DNA of 50,592 nt. Source: Desulfobacteraceae bacterium UBA2245. GTDB lineage: Bacteria; Desulfobacterota; Desulfobacteria; Desulfobacterales; UBA2245. Position 1 is the stretch's first letter, and each line of letters starts with the position of its first letter. The stretch is taken from contig DDYB01000031.1 of assembly GCA_002347265.1 (NCBI GenBank), positions 83,421-134,012 of the forward strand. The letters run 5' to 3'. This document shows, in pieces, positions 17,437-27,091 of this stretch. Below the pieces are notes generated by a model that worked only from the letters and a program-made list of their open reading frames with translations, did not search any database and was not told the DNA's origin. A program made the translations under genes and the position numbers.

Positions 17437-20172
17437 TCAACGCCTGAATGCAGCACTCGTGCCTCCGCCAAGGCCTTTTTGAGGATCGAGATATCCGTAA
17501 AGCTCAATGAGCTTTGCCACCAGCCCGGTCCAGCCGGTCTGATGGTTTGCGCCGAGACCGGCGCCGTTGTCGCCGTGAAAGTATTCGTAGAAGAGGATAT
17601 GATCGCGCCAGTGCGGATCGGACTGGAACTTCTCCGAGCCGCCGTAGACAGGCCTCCGGCCTCGTTCATCGCGGAGAAAGATGCGGGTCAGGCGATTTGA
17701 GATCTCCTTGCTCACCTCGAAAAGGTTCATCAGCTTGCCTGAACCCGTGGGGCATTCGATTTTAAAGTTGTCGCCGTAGTAGAGGTAGAAGTTCAGCAGC
17801 GACCGGATGATGAGTATGTTTACCGGCATCCATACCGGTCCTCTCCAGTTGGAGTTGCCGCCGAACATGCCGGTGTTCGACTCGGCCGGCAGATAGCCAA
17901 CCCGGTACTCCTGGCCTTTTACCTGAAAGACGTAGGGATGCTGCTCATGGAACCTGGAGATCGAGCGGACGCCGTAGGGGCTTAGAAACTCGTTCTCGTC
18001 GAGCATCTTCGTGAGTATCCGGCGGAGCCGTTCCGGGTTGACCAGGGCCAGGATTCCCCGCTCAGCCACGCCAAAATGGCCGGGGCCCGTTGGATGGATG
18101 GACGTCAGAAGTTCGGGTATGCGGCGCAGGCGATTCTGGATTTGAATCGATGCCCGCGGGCACCGGTCGCGCTGCTGCTTTTCGATGATCGTTGTGGCGC
18201 ACAGGGGCAGCAGCCCCACCATGGAGCGCACCTTGAGCCTCGTCGCGCTGCCGTCGGGGAGCCTCAGCAGGTCATAGTAGAAGCCGTCCTCCTCGTCCCA
18301 CATGCCGTCCTGACCGGGTTTGTTCATGGCGAAGGCGATGTAGGCGAAGTGCTCCATGAACTTTACGACCAATTCCTCGTACGAGGGGTCTTGTACGACG
18401 AGCTCGAACGCGATCTCCAGCATGTTCTGGCTGAACAGGGCCATCCACGCCGTGCCGTCCGCCTGCTCCAGATGTCCGCCGGTAGGGAGCGGGGCGCTGC
18501 GGTCGAAGACGCCGATATTGTCAAGCCCGAGGAAGCCCCCCTCGAAGATGTTCTTCCCGAAGCGGTCCTTGCGGTTCACCCACCAGGTGAAGTTCAGCAG
18601 CAGCTTGTTGAAGACCGACTTGAGAAAATCAAAATCCGCGGCGCCGCGTAACGCCTGCTCGGTACGGTGCAGGAAGATCGTCGCAAAGGCATGGACCGGG
18701 GGGTTCACGTCGCTGAAGTTCCACTCATAGGCGGGCATCTGTCCGCTGGGGTGCAGGTAGACCCCGCGAAGCATCAGTTCCATCTGCTCCTTGGCAAAAT
18801 CAGGGTCGACGATCGAGAGCGGGAGTGTGTGGAAGGCAAGGTCCCAGGCCGCGTACCAGGGGTACTCCCACTTGTCGGGCATGGAGATGATTTCCTCGTT
18901 CAGCATGTGGAACCACTCCGAGTTCCGGGAGATTTTATATCCGGAATGCAGCGGGTTGGAGTTGTGCTCGTCCAGCCAGTTGTCTCCATCGAAGAAGAAG
19001 AACTGTTTGCTCCAGAGCATGCCGGATAGGGCCTGGCGCATGACGCGGGCCTCGTCTTCACTCGCTGAGGGCGGGGTCACTGACCGGTAGAACTCATCGG
19101 CTTCACGAAGCCGCTCAGCGAAGATTGCCTCAAATTGTTCGCCAAAAGGGTTGCCCTTCCGGACCTGAGCACAACGGGTGAGCCGCATGCGAATCACCGC
19201 GCTTTTCCCGGCGCCGAGGCTGATCCGGTAGTGTGCCGCAGCCTTGGTACCCTGCTTGCCGGGGTTCACAGCGTGCTGGTTGCCCTGCACCACGTAATCG
19301 TTGATTCCGTCTTTGACGCAGGGGCTCTCATTCTTCTGTCCGGGGAAAAGCCGCTCGTGGTTTGTTTCGTTCTCGGTGAAGAGCAGCGGTACGTCTCCTT
19401 CGCAGGAAAAAGTGTAATCGCCCAACAGCGCATGCGCCGCAGCAACAGTGCTCGCGCCTGCAGGCGCCTTGATCTGCTTGAGGTTTGGTTTCTTGGGAGA
19501 TCTGTTGGATTCAGCAATCCATGCCGACCAGTCGTTTCTGAACCAGAGCGTCGGCAGGAGGTGCAGCTCGGACGCGTCCGGTCCCCGGTTGGCCGCCGTG
19601 ATCCGCACCAGGATGTCCTCCGGACCGGCTTTGGCATATTCCACAAAGACGTCGAAGTAGCGGTCCTCATTGAAGACGCCGGTGTCGAGAAGCTCGTACT
19701 CCATCTCGTCCCGTGTCCGCCGGCCGTTCGTCCTGACAAGATCTTCATAGGGGTAGGGCGCCTGGGGGTACTTGTAGAGATATTTCATATAGGAGTGGGT
19801 CGGCGTACTGTCGAGGTAGAAGTAGTACTCCTTCACATCCTCGCCGTGATTGCCTTCGCTGTTGGTAAGGCCGAAGAGCCGTTCCTTGAGGATCGGGTCC
19901 CTGCCGTTCCACAGGGCCAGAGCAAAGCAGAGGCGCTGTTTGTCATCGGAAACGCCGGCGATGCCGTCCTCTCCCCAGCGGTAGGCGCGCGAGCGGGCCT
20001 GATCGTGAGTGAAAAAATTCCAGGCGTCGCCTTCCTTGCTGTAATCCTCCCGCACCGTCCCCCACTGCCGTTCGCTCAGGTAAGGCCCCCACTTTTTCCA
20101 GGGAATGTTCCGGGTGCGCGCAGCCTCAAGCCGTTTCTTTTCTTCATTTCCATTTTGAGTTTTTCCAGCCAT
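17437..20172 (-). CDS. GH63-like (MGH1-type) alpha-glucosidase
   Basis: A 911-aa cytoplasmic glycoside hydrolase; no signal peptide is seen (MAGKTQNGNEEKKRLE). The N-terminal beta domain has RSRAYRWGEDGIAGVSDDKQ. The (alpha/alpha)6 catalytic barrel shows WYAAWDLAFHTLPL, whose Asp is the likely general acid, NSNWRGPVWMPVNILI, and the terminal FYEYFHGDNGAGLGANHQTG block common to these bacterial glucosidases. The predicted substrate is an alpha-glucoside; the exact one cannot be read. The start lies 4 bp after the stop of the upstream repeat protein, with the ribosome site inside that gene's end, so translation is probably coupled. Truncated relatives of this gene are at 12285-12385 (3' end) and 28893-28988 (5' end). 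Confidence 0.88.
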   Translation of the reverse strand: MAGKTQNGNEEKKRLEAARTRNIPWKKWGPYLSERQWGTVREDYSKEGDAWNFFTHDQARSRAYRWGEDGIAGVSDDKQRLCFALALWNGRDPILKERLFGLTNSEGNHGEDVKEYYFYLDSTPTHSYMKYLYKYPQAPYPYEDLVRTNGRRTRDEMEYELLDTGVFNEDRYFDVFVEYAKAGPEDILVRITAANRGPDASELHLLPTLWFRNDWSAWIAESNRSPKKPNLKQIKAPAGASTVAAAHALLGDYTFSCEGDVPLLFTENETNHERLFPGQKNESPCVKDGINDYVVQGNQHAVNPGKQGTKAAAHYRISLGAGKSAVIRMRLTRCAQVRKGNPFGEQFEAIFAERLREADEFYRSVTPPSASEDEARVMRQALSGMLWSKQFFFFDGDNWLDEHNSNPLHSGYKISRNSEWFHMLNEEIISMPDKWEYPWYAAWDLAFHTLPLSIVDPDFAKEQMELMLRGVYLHPSGQMPAYEWNFSDVNPPVHAFATIFLHRTEQALRGAADFDFLKSVFNKLLLNFTWWVNRKDRFGKNIFEGGFLGLDNIGVFDRSAPLPTGGHLEQADGTAWMALFSQNMLEIAFELVVQDPSYEELVVKFMEHFAYIAFAMNKPGQDGMWDEEDGFYYDLLRLPDGSATRLKVRSMVGLLPLCATTIIEKQQRDRCPRASIQIQNRLRRIPELLTSIHPTGPGHFGVAERGILALVNPERLRRILTKMLDENEFLSPYGVRSISRFHEQHPYVFQVKGQEYRVGYLPAESNTGMFGGNSNWRGPVWMPVNILIIRSLLNFYLYYGDNFKIECPTGSGKLMNLFEVSKEISNRLTRIFLRDERGRRPVYGGSEKFQSDPHWRDHILFYEYFHGDNGAGLGANHQTGWTGLVAKLIELYGYLDPQKGLGGGTSAAFRR

Positions 20173-20175
20173 GAC

Positions 20176-21126
20176 TCATTCCCCTTTCTTCTGGTCAAAA
20201 CGCGGCCAGAACTGTTCCGGAGGCATCCGCGTTTCGAGCGTGGCGCCCACCTCGGTTATCGTCTTCATGTTTCGCGCGATATCCAGGCCCTTCCTGATGT
20301 TGCCGGTCGTAAAGATCAGCCGCTCAAGCTTCAGAGGCTTAAGCGCGGTCAGGTCGTTCACCGGGGTCTTTCCGATATGCAGCCGTTTCAGGCTTGTCAT
20401 CTTTGAGAGCGGTTTCAGGTCAGCCACCTTTGTCCCTTCCAGGGTGAGGCTTATAAGCGGGCACCCGGCAAGGGGTGAGATGTCGGTCACTGGTGTATCG
20501 TTCAGCCAGAGCGATTGCAGCGGTGTGACTTTGAGCGCCTTGAGGTCTTCTACCCGGGTCCCCACCAGCATCAGTTCCGTCAGCGGCATTCCTGCAAGCG
20601 GACTCAGATCACTGACAGGGGTATTATTTAAATAGAGCTTCTCCATTTTCATGCCCCTCAGCGCTGTCAGATCGGCCACTAAGGTGTCTTCAATGCCCAG
20701 GAGCTTGAGCGGCATCCCTTGTAGTGGCTTCAGGTTTGAAACGGCCTGGCCCCCGAGGTCCAGCGCGCCGAAGGGAATGCCCGCAAGCGGTGAGAGATCT
20801 GAAATCCTGGAGCCGGTGAAGTCACCCGCCAGGCCCATTGCCGGATCAAAAGAAAACTGCGCCTGGCCCTGGTAACCGGGGTTCTTTTCCCGCAGCCGCC
20901 GGTGAAGTATTCCCGGATCTGCCAGGACCTGTTCCGCGCTCAGCGCAGCGCCCTGTGCTGCCCGGGATGTATTTATCCCAGGCTGTGCCTGTCCCGCCGC
21001 CGAATGCGGGGTTCCCCATAACAGTGCAAGGGCCAAGCACAACAGGGATGCAGTCCCTGCCGGGTTCCATGAACCCACCGGTAATTCTTTCTTATACATT
21101 CGCAGCGCTCTCTTACCGGTTCTCAT
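20176..21126 (-). CDS. Exported leucine-rich-repeat-like protein
   Basis: A secreted repeat protein of about 316 aa. A signal peptide (SLLCLALALLWGTPHSAAGQ) is followed by about ten repeats of 22-23 residues with a consensus like L-x-x-T-P-V-x-D-L-x-P-L-A-G-M-P-L-x-x-L. Examples are YLNNTPVSDLSPLAGMPL and WLNDTPVTDISPLAGCPL. This resembles the leucine-rich repeats seen in bacterial internalin-type and protein-kinase-linked repeats. The start at 21126 or 21099 is chosen because the signal peptide follows. The longer open frame to 21513 overlaps the FadL gene end and is not likely translated. It is coupled to the glucosidase gene 4 bp downstream. Function is unknown; binding of protein or glycan is possible. 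Confidence 0.75.
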   Translation of the reverse strand: MRTGKRALRMYKKELPVGSWNPAGTASLLCLALALLWGTPHSAAGQAQPGINTSRAAQGAALSAEQVLADPGILHRRLREKNPGYQGQAQFSFDPAMGLAGDFTGSRISDLSPLAGIPFGALDLGGQAVSNLKPLQGMPLKLLGIEDTLVADLTALRGMKMEKLYLNNTPVSDLSPLAGMPLTELMLVGTRVEDLKALKVTPLQSLWLNDTPVTDISPLAGCPLISLTLEGTKVADLKPLSKMTSLKRLHIGKTPVNDLTALKPLKLERLIFTTGNIRKGLDIARNMKTITEVGATLETRMPPEQFWPRFDQKKGE

Positions 21127-21193
21127 GGCAATGCCTTTTCTCATCCACAGAATCGCTCTGCGGTGAGGAGCAGCCCTTTCCGGTCCTGTTCCT

Positions 21194-21245
21194 CTTCGGT
21201 GTTCGGGGTTATGCTCCCAGCCACAGCCCCCAGGCGCCATAAGCC
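21194..21245 (-). pseudogene. Short DUF3300 gene remnant with internal deletion
   Basis: Bases CTTCGGTGTTCGGGGTTATG resemble about 36335-36356 of the DUF3300 gene. They run directly into CCCAGCCACAGCCCCCAGGC, matching about 36471-36490. The two parts are about 110 bp apart in the intact gene and each abuts a TTATGC there, so a deletion between short direct repeats would explain the junction. It sits in the 258-bp gap between the FadL and repeat-protein genes; I see nothing else there. Confidence 0.5.
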
Positions 21246-21385
21246 GAACGGGCCGCTCGTCCTGCCGGGAAGTCAGTTGAATTCCTTGACCATGGCCGAC
21301 CGGACTTTCGGCGCTGACGGTGCGATTCTCGAAACGCGTACATTCCATGCGACCGGGTCCCGTCAAAATCCGCCGCCCCGTCGAT

Positions 21386-22675
21386 TTAATATTTCCAGCT
21401 GACGTTGAGCGCAAACACGCTGAAGGAAGTATTGTCGTATTCACCCGAGACCGTTCCGGCCAGAGGCCCGCGATACTGGTCCACGGACATGTCGCCGCTC
21501 CACATGAACTCATAGGCCGCTCCCAGAGTCAGATTCTGCGTCAAAGCATACTGGGCGCCCAAAGCAAATCGCCAGGCCTCTCCCATGGGAATGACGACCG
21601 ATCGCCTGTCGTCATCGACGGCGGAGCTGTCGTAGGCGACGCCGCCGGTAAAGGTCCATTCCGGCGAATGCCGATACTGGGTCCCCAGGGCCGCATGCCA
21701 CGTATCGTTGTAATCATTGTCGGCCGTCAAACTGGTGGGGTCGCTCGAGTTGATCTGGATATCGACCTTACCGAACCGGGACCAGTCCTGCCAGCCCAGG
21801 TTTCCCATGACAGCCCATTTTGGATTCAACTCATGATAAATGCTGAACATGACCATCTGGGGCACCGTCATGCTCAAATCCAGGTTGTTTGTGGTAAGTC
21901 CCCGGTTCTTCAGCACGGCTTCCAGAAGGGGGCCGAGGCCGCTGAACTCGGGTGTGGCGGAAAAGTCGAGCTTCACTTCCGTCAGGTAGGTCAGACCGAA
22001 GCGAGTACCCGGCTTTGGCTCCATCAGGATACCGAAGTTTCCGCCGAAGCCCCAGTTGTCGTCATCGTACTTCAGCTGCCCGTCGGGTTGTGCCTCGCCG
22101 ATGTTGTTGATGGCGACCTGATTGTCTAAATAGCCGTACATCATGTTGAGCCCCGCGCCGATGGAGAGCCGGTCGTTAATCCGGTAGCTTACGGCCGGTG
22201 TGAGCGTCATCCCCAGAAGCGTCGACTCCTGAACATAGTAGCGGCCGACCCAGTCGTTATCATACTCCTCGCCCAAGCCGAAGTAGGAAAGGATGCCAAA
22301 ACCGATGCTCCAGTCCTGGTTCAGCTTCTGGACGATGAAGGCACTACCTCCGGGTATCCACCCCACGGCGGTTCCTCCGCCGCCCCCGGATGTCGTCGTG
22401 GCCGAATCGGGGCTGAATTCCAGGTCGCCGTACAGGGCTTGCAGACCGCCCAGGAACTGAGACTGGTCCAGGCGGCTCATCCCCGAAGGATTCGTGAACA
22501 CCGTAGAAGCATCCTGTGCGCGGGCCGCATAGCCGGCTGCAGCAAGCCCCACGTCGGGCGAACCGAACTCGTAAAGTGAAATTCCCCCGGCCCAGGCGGT
22601 TCCTGCGAACAGGACAAGCGTAATGGCCGCTGCCGACAGCGCACTCATTACAGCGTGCATTCTCTGCGTTTTCAT
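21386..22675 (-). CDS. FadL/OmpP1/TodX-family outer-membrane transporter
   Basis: A 429-aa barrel for uptake of hydrophobic compounds (fatty acids or hydrocarbons in studied members). The signal peptide ends at GTAWA and is followed by the family N terminus GGISLYEFGSPDVGLAAAGY. AARAQDASTVFTNPSGMSRL contains the conserved NPSG/NPA motif. The protein ends ...FSVFALNVSWKY with a terminal aromatic residue. The start at 22675 is chosen for AAGGAG eight bases upstream; the longer open frame to 22849 lacks a site. The DUF1254 gene lies 272 bp upstream, and nothing else is seen in that gap. Confidence 0.9.
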   Translation of the reverse strand: MKTQRMHAVMSALSAAAITLVLFAGTAWAGGISLYEFGSPDVGLAAAGYAARAQDASTVFTNPSGMSRLDQSQFLGGLQALYGDLEFSPDSATTTSGGGGGTAVGWIPGGSAFIVQKLNQDWSIGFGILSYFGLGEEYDNDWVGRYYVQESTLLGMTLTPAVSYRINDRLSIGAGLNMMYGYLDNQVAINNIGEAQPDGQLKYDDDNWGFGGNFGILMEPKPGTRFGLTYLTEVKLDFSATPEFSGLGPLLEAVLKNRGLTTNNLDLSMTVPQMVMFSIYHELNPKWAVMGNLGWQDWSRFGKVDIQINSSDPTSLTADNDYNDTWHAALGTQYRHSPEWTFTGGVAYDSSAVDDDRRSVVIPMGEAWRFALGAQYALTQNLTLGAAYEFMWSGDMSVDQYRGPLAGTVSGEYDNTSFSVFALNVSWKY

Positions 22676-22947
22676 CTTTCCCACTCCTTGTGCTGCGGTA
22701 GTAATTATATTTTTATGACTTTTTACGAGATCATCATCCCTTAATTCAGGAAAAAATATCCCATCTGTCATTTGACCCGCGTGAACTCGACCAGAAACGT
22801 CTTTCCCTCCTTCATTCTTTCCGTTTATGCCGCTGCGGACGTTCTGCATGATGATCGGCTTTTAGAAATCCCCTGTCATGCACTCATCCGATTATTGCGC
22901 CGGGCTTCCAGCAGCCGATAGACGGGCTGACATCGAAATTGTCATTT

Positions 22948-24459
22948 TTACTGCATCGGTTCGATCTCACCCAGCCGCCAGGTCTTGTCAAACCACGCAT
23001 CCAGCGGGCCATACAGCCGGAACAGCATATTCCAGCCCTTGCCGGGGATGGTCTGAATCCAATTCTTCTCCATGCCGGCTGGCGCTTTGGGACCAAAGTA
23101 AACGTCCACCGAACCGTCCTTGTTCACCACCAGACCCTTATCCAGGCTGCTCACTTGGGGAAAGTCTTGATCGGTCTGGAGCATGGAACGGGTCTGGTTG
23201 TCATACACGATCGCTGACCAGAAATCCTTTACTGGAGCGTTGGGCAATACACGCAGCCGATAAGTTTTGCCACCGTCCAGCGGATTACCTTGGGAATCCA
23301 GAAGTCCGACGGCATACTGGGAGCCTTGACCCACCATCTTGGCTTCCATGGCCGGCGTCACCCCTGTTGCATAGAAGTAGAAGAAGGCGGCCGCATCCAG
23401 ATAGGCGACGCCCGGTTGCTTCTGGAATTGGTAGCCACCCAGCCACTGGCGCCAGGTGCTGTTCGGATAGTAGAAAGCCTCAGGTATGCGGCTCTGGTAG
23501 GTGAGAGTGCGCGCGGTAGCGTCGCCCACCGCAGCAGCCTCGGTCAGTATCTTCTTCATGCGATCATCTGGCGCGAATGGCTTGCCCTTCTCGATGCCGA
23601 TTGAGGCAAAGAAACCGAGAGTGACCGGATCAAGCGACTCGACGGGTTCGTTCTGAACGACATAGTTGAGAAGTTCCCAGAACCGGTAGTCCGCTGGCGC
23701 CACCGTGGAAAAATCCCGGTTGGACACATTGACGAAGGTGTTGGTCGGCGGATTGGCCGACTGCGACAAGGGATAAATGCGCGTGTTCTTGTGCAGTCTC
23801 TCGATCGCGGGCTTGATGTACCCTTTCACCGGCATGTTGCGCCAGACGAGGATAGACTCAAACGTCGGGACTCGCACGACCATGTATCCCTGCGGAACTT
23901 CACCCTTATAGCCGGGAGGCAACAGCAGATATTTGCCGCCCTTGCCCTTGTCTGGGCCGACGATGCCGATGTCGGTGACGTAGCGGAACCAAAAGTCATC
24001 AATCATACCCAGGGTCATGGGGGGCACTTCGACCACCAGCGGACCGTCATGCAGATTGATCCAGATCCACGTATAGGGCGTGGTTGCGTTCGCCGTGAGA
24101 AAGATCGAACGGGCATTCATGTTGGCTTCAAACGTCGGAATGGTGACATTCGCGGGGCCGACTTTCAGCAATCCCTCACGCAGCCCAGTCATGTTCACCG
24201 GCGCCAACGCCAGCAGGTACGCCTGTACCGCACGCTGAAAGTCGAGGTTGTCGTATAGTTTTTCGACCGTCGTCTTGTCGGGAAAACCGTCGAAAAAGTT
24301 AAGCGTGCCGAGGCGGGTCTTCACCGTGTCCGGCGACTCGATGCCCGGAGGAACGGTGGTGGTCATCTTCATTGTGGGTGACTTTGCCCAACCCGGCAGC
24401 GCAAGGCTGACGATCATCACTGCCACGAGGGCCACTTTAAGCATCCATGTTCTTTTCAT
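22948..24459 (-). CDS. Exported DUF1254/DUF1214 domain protein
   Basis: A 503-aa exported protein. The signal peptide (ALVAVMIVSLALPGWA) is followed by the DUF1254 part (about residues 60-180: NARSIFLTANATTPYTW) and the C-terminal DUF1214 part (about 370-500: YRLRVLPNAPVKDFWSAIVYDNQTRSM, here split over known blocks; ends with RLYGPLDAWFDKTWRLGEIE). The family has no settled biochemical role. Its position directly after the Ser-type sulfatase suggests shared regulation. A copy of its 3' end survives at 34376-34449. Confidence 0.85.
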   Translation of the reverse strand: MKRTWMLKVALVAVMIVSLALPGWAKSPTMKMTTTVPPGIESPDTVKTRLGTLNFFDGFPDKTTVEKLYDNLDFQRAVQAYLLALAPVNMTGLREGLLKVGPANVTIPTFEANMNARSIFLTANATTPYTWIWINLHDGPLVVEVPPMTLGMIDDFWFRYVTDIGIVGPDKGKGGKYLLLPPGYKGEVPQGYMVVRVPTFESILVWRNMPVKGYIKPAIERLHKNTRIYPLSQSANPPTNTFVNVSNRDFSTVAPADYRFWELLNYVVQNEPVESLDPVTLGFFASIGIEKGKPFAPDDRMKKILTEAAAVGDATARTLTYQSRIPEAFYYPNSTWRQWLGGYQFQKQPGVAYLDAAAFFYFYATGVTPAMEAKMVGQGSQYAVGLLDSQGNPLDGGKTYRLRVLPNAPVKDFWSAIVYDNQTRSMLQTDQDFPQVSSLDKGLVVNKDGSVDVYFGPKAPAGMEKNWIQTIPGKGWNMLFRLYGPLDAWFDKTWRLGEIEPMQ

Positions 24460-24532
24460 TGCAATTGCTCTTTTCTTTTTTGTGCAGTTGTCATAGCGAC
24501 CGACCTTGTGATTTCTTGGACATACAATCTGC

Positions 24533-24569
24533 TCAGGGAGGAAAGGGCGTGAAGCCCTTTTCTCCCTGA
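24533..24569 (-). terminator. Strong hairpin between sulfatase and DUF1254 genes
   Basis: Arms 24533-24548 and 24554-24569 pair over 16 positions (one G-U wobble) around a 5-base loop. It lies just downstream of the sulfatase stop and upstream of the DUF1254 start. There is no clear U-tract on the minus strand, so it may slow or process the transcript rather than act as a classic intrinsic terminator. Confidence 0.6.
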
Positions 24570-24583
24570 ATCCTGCATATCAC

Positions 24584-27010
24584 CTAATCCGACATGGCCT
24601 TCTTGTGGGTATACTCAGCCCGGGCTTTCTTCTCCACCGCTTTCTCGGCCTTCTTCATCTCCTTCACTTCGACGGTAACCCCGGGAATTCTGCCGGTAAA
24701 CTTCGACTTCGCTTCCGAGCCGATCGCCTCGACCACCGGGGTGGCCAGATCGATGCCCACATCGGCTGTCTCGTCGGCGGAGAAGATCATCGGTTGTGTG
24801 CGTTCGATGCGGCCTTCGGCGACCTTCTGGTCGTTCACGGTGAGTGTCCCCACGCCGCCTTTGCCGAGTCCGCCGCCGTCATAGGCTAAGTCAAACTTGA
24901 TCGTTGTCTTGCCGGGCCTCAGCTTCTCCGTCGCCGCAACGGTGAAACGCTGCAAACCGAGGAAGTTGTAATCGTAGGCAGGAACGCCATCCTTCACATA
25001 GAGCGCCCAGCCGCCGAACCGGCCGCCTTGCGCGATGATGATGCCGTTCGCCGTTTTCCCTTCCGGCGCCTCGATCTCGGCGGTGATGGTCTTGGACTTG
25101 TTCTTGATGTTGAGGAACACGTTCTCGGTCATGCCCGTCATGCCTTCGGCCAGCGTGATAGAGGTGCGTCCCGCCATCAGGTCGGGACGGTTCACCAGCT
25201 CTGCGTTGACGCGCTCGAACACCCGGTCGTCGATGGGAAGCGCCTTATTCTTCTCGGCTTCCTTCATGAACAGGGCCTGAAGCTCGGCGAGTTTCTGCGG
25301 GTTCTTCGCCGCCAGGTCGTTCACCAGGCTGAAATCGGTCCGAGTGTCGTACAGTTCCCAGATGTCCTCGGCGAGCCCGCGGCGAGGCTTCTGCTCCCAC
25401 GGCGCTTTGTGGATGGTCCTGGCGAACCAGCCGCCATGATAGATGGCGCGGTTGCCGAACATCTCGAAATACTGGGTGACGTGGCGATCCTTCGCCCCGG
25501 CATCGTTGAAGCTGTAAAGCATGCTCACGCCGTCCATCGGGCGCTGCTCGACGCCGTTCACCACTTTCGGCTCCGGCAGGCCCGCGGCCTCCAGGATGGT
25601 CGGGGCCACATCAATGACATGGTGGAACTGGGTGCGCAGCTCGCCCTTGCTCTTGATCCCCTTGGGCCAGTAAACGGCCACGCCGACCTTGGTGCCGCCG
25701 TGGTCGGAGGCCACCTGCTTGGTCCACCGGTAGGGGGTATCCAGCGCCACGGCCCATCCCGCAGCCATGTGCGGGTAGGTCTCGGGTCCGCCCCACTTGT
25801 CGATGAACTTGAGCATGTCCTCGACCTTCTCCTGCACGCCATTGAAATAGGTCATTTCGCTGAACATGCCGTTGGCGCCCCCCTCGGCGCTGGTGCCGTT
25901 GTCGCCCGCGACGTAGAAGACCAGCGTGTTGTCTCCCTGGCCCGTGTCCTTCACCGCATGGAGAAGCCGGCCGACCTCGTGGTCGGTCATTTCCAGAAAC
26001 GCCGCGAAAACCTCGAACTGGCGGGCGAACAGGCGTTTCTGGTCAGCCGAGAGCGTATCCCAGTCCGGGATCGCCTCAGGCTTGGGGGCGAGCTTCGTGC
26101 CTTGGGGAACAATTCCGAGCTTGATCTGTCTTGCCAGGATCTCCTCGCGCAGCTTGTCCCAGCCCTGGTCGAACTTTCCCTTCCAGCGGTCGATCCATTC
26201 CTTCGGCACATGGTGCGGCGCATGCACCGCGCCCGGAGCGAAGTAGATGAAGAACGGCCGGTTCGGGGTCAGGGCCTTCTGATACTTGACCCAGGCCACC
26301 GCCTGATCGGTCATATCGGCGAGAAAGTGGTAATTCGGGTCGTCGGGCAGCTCGACCGGGTGGGTGCCGTCGTAGATGAACGGCGCCCACTGGTTGGTTT
26401 CGCCGCCGAGGAAGCCGTAGAACTTGTCGAAGCCCTGGTGGGTCGGCCAGCGGTCGAAAGGTCCTGAAACGCTGGCCTCCCAGGCCGCTGTTTCGTGCCA
26501 CTTGCCGAAGGCTGCCGTGCTGTAGCCGTTGAGGCGAAGCATCTCGGCGACCGGGGCGACCTCGTTGGGAATCTGGCCGGTGTTGCCGGGGAACGCCGTG
26601 CCGGTCTCGATGATCCCGCCCATATTGTTGACGTGGTGGTTGCGACCGCTCTTGATCGCCGCGCGCGTCGGCGAGGAGACGGCCGTGGTGTGGAAGTTGT
26701 TGTAGATTAACCCCTGACCGGCCAGGCGGTCAAAGGTGGGGGTCGATATCGGACCGCCGTAGGCGCTGGTGCCGGCAAAGCCGAGATCGTCGATGAGGAC
26801 GACCAGGACATTCGGCGCCCCTTTCGGCGCCTTGACATCGAAGCGCGGTGGCGCTGTGGCATTGCGCACATCAAGTTCGGTGGACATCTGCTGCTTTGGT
26901 TCCGGGATCGGCAGTGTTGTGCGGTCCAGATCCGTCTGGGCCCCGGCAGCTGCGGCGCACCCGGCCGTTAACGCAAAACAGATGCATGTCTTTATGGCGT
27001 TTGGTCGCAT
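24584..27010 (-). CDS. Exported arylsulfatase, Ser-type active site (AtsA-like)
   Basis: Hydrolyses sulfate esters in the periplasm. The product is about 808 aa. A signal with lipobox-like FALTAGC suggests a lipoprotein. The sulfatase domain shows the metal-binding VVLIDDLGFAG and the active-site signature S-S-P-T-R-A-A-I-K-S-G-R (about residues 112-123). The residue converted to formylglycine is therefore Ser, not Cys. Further metal and substrate motifs are NGTSAEGG and KQVASDHGGTK. The C-terminal 200 residues form an extra beta-rich region. The start is the ATG at 27010, which has AAGGAGGAAGG upstream. Ser-type sulfatases need an anaerobic maturase, one of which is encoded at 15180-16475. 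The amylase gene lies 81 bp upstream. Confidence 0.93.
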   Translation of the reverse strand: MRPNAIKTCICFALTAGCAAAAGAQTDLDRTTLPIPEPKQQMSTELDVRNATAPPRFDVKAPKGAPNVLVVLIDDLGFAGTSAYGGPISTPTFDRLAGQGLIYNNFHTTAVSSPTRAAIKSGRNHHVNNMGGIIETGTAFPGNTGQIPNEVAPVAEMLRLNGYSTAAFGKWHETAAWEASVSGPFDRWPTHQGFDKFYGFLGGETNQWAPFIYDGTHPVELPDDPNYHFLADMTDQAVAWVKYQKALTPNRPFFIYFAPGAVHAPHHVPKEWIDRWKGKFDQGWDKLREEILARQIKLGIVPQGTKLAPKPEAIPDWDTLSADQKRLFARQFEVFAAFLEMTDHEVGRLLHAVKDTGQGDNTLVFYVAGDNGTSAEGGANGMFSEMTYFNGVQEKVEDMLKFIDKWGGPETYPHMAAGWAVALDTPYRWTKQVASDHGGTKVGVAVYWPKGIKSKGELRTQFHHVIDVAPTILEAAGLPEPKVVNGVEQRPMDGVSMLYSFNDAGAKDRHVTQYFEMFGNRAIYHGGWFARTIHKAPWEQKPRRGLAEDIWELYDTRTDFSLVNDLAAKNPQKLAELQALFMKEAEKNKALPIDDRVFERVNAELVNRPDLMAGRTSITLAEGMTGMTENVFLNIKNKSKTITAEIEAPEGKTANGIIIAQGGRFGGWALYVKDGVPAYDYNFLGLQRFTVAATEKLRPGKTTIKFDLAYDGGGLGKGGVGTLTVNDQKVAEGRIERTQPMIFSADETADVGIDLATPVVEAIGSEAKSKFTGRIPGVTVEVKEMKKAEKAVEKKARAEYTHKKAMSD

Positions 27011-27091
27011 CAACCTTCCTCCTTTTTTGAATTATCAAGGTCAATCAAGTATTTGTCAGGCGCAATCAGCACTGCTTGACCCCCATCGCTT

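Noticed and set aside
25028..26467. Long + strand ORF of 479 codons opposite the Ser-type sulfatase
   Set aside because: Antisense shadow; the sulfatase motifs on the minus strand are unambiguous and the + product has no recognisable domain.
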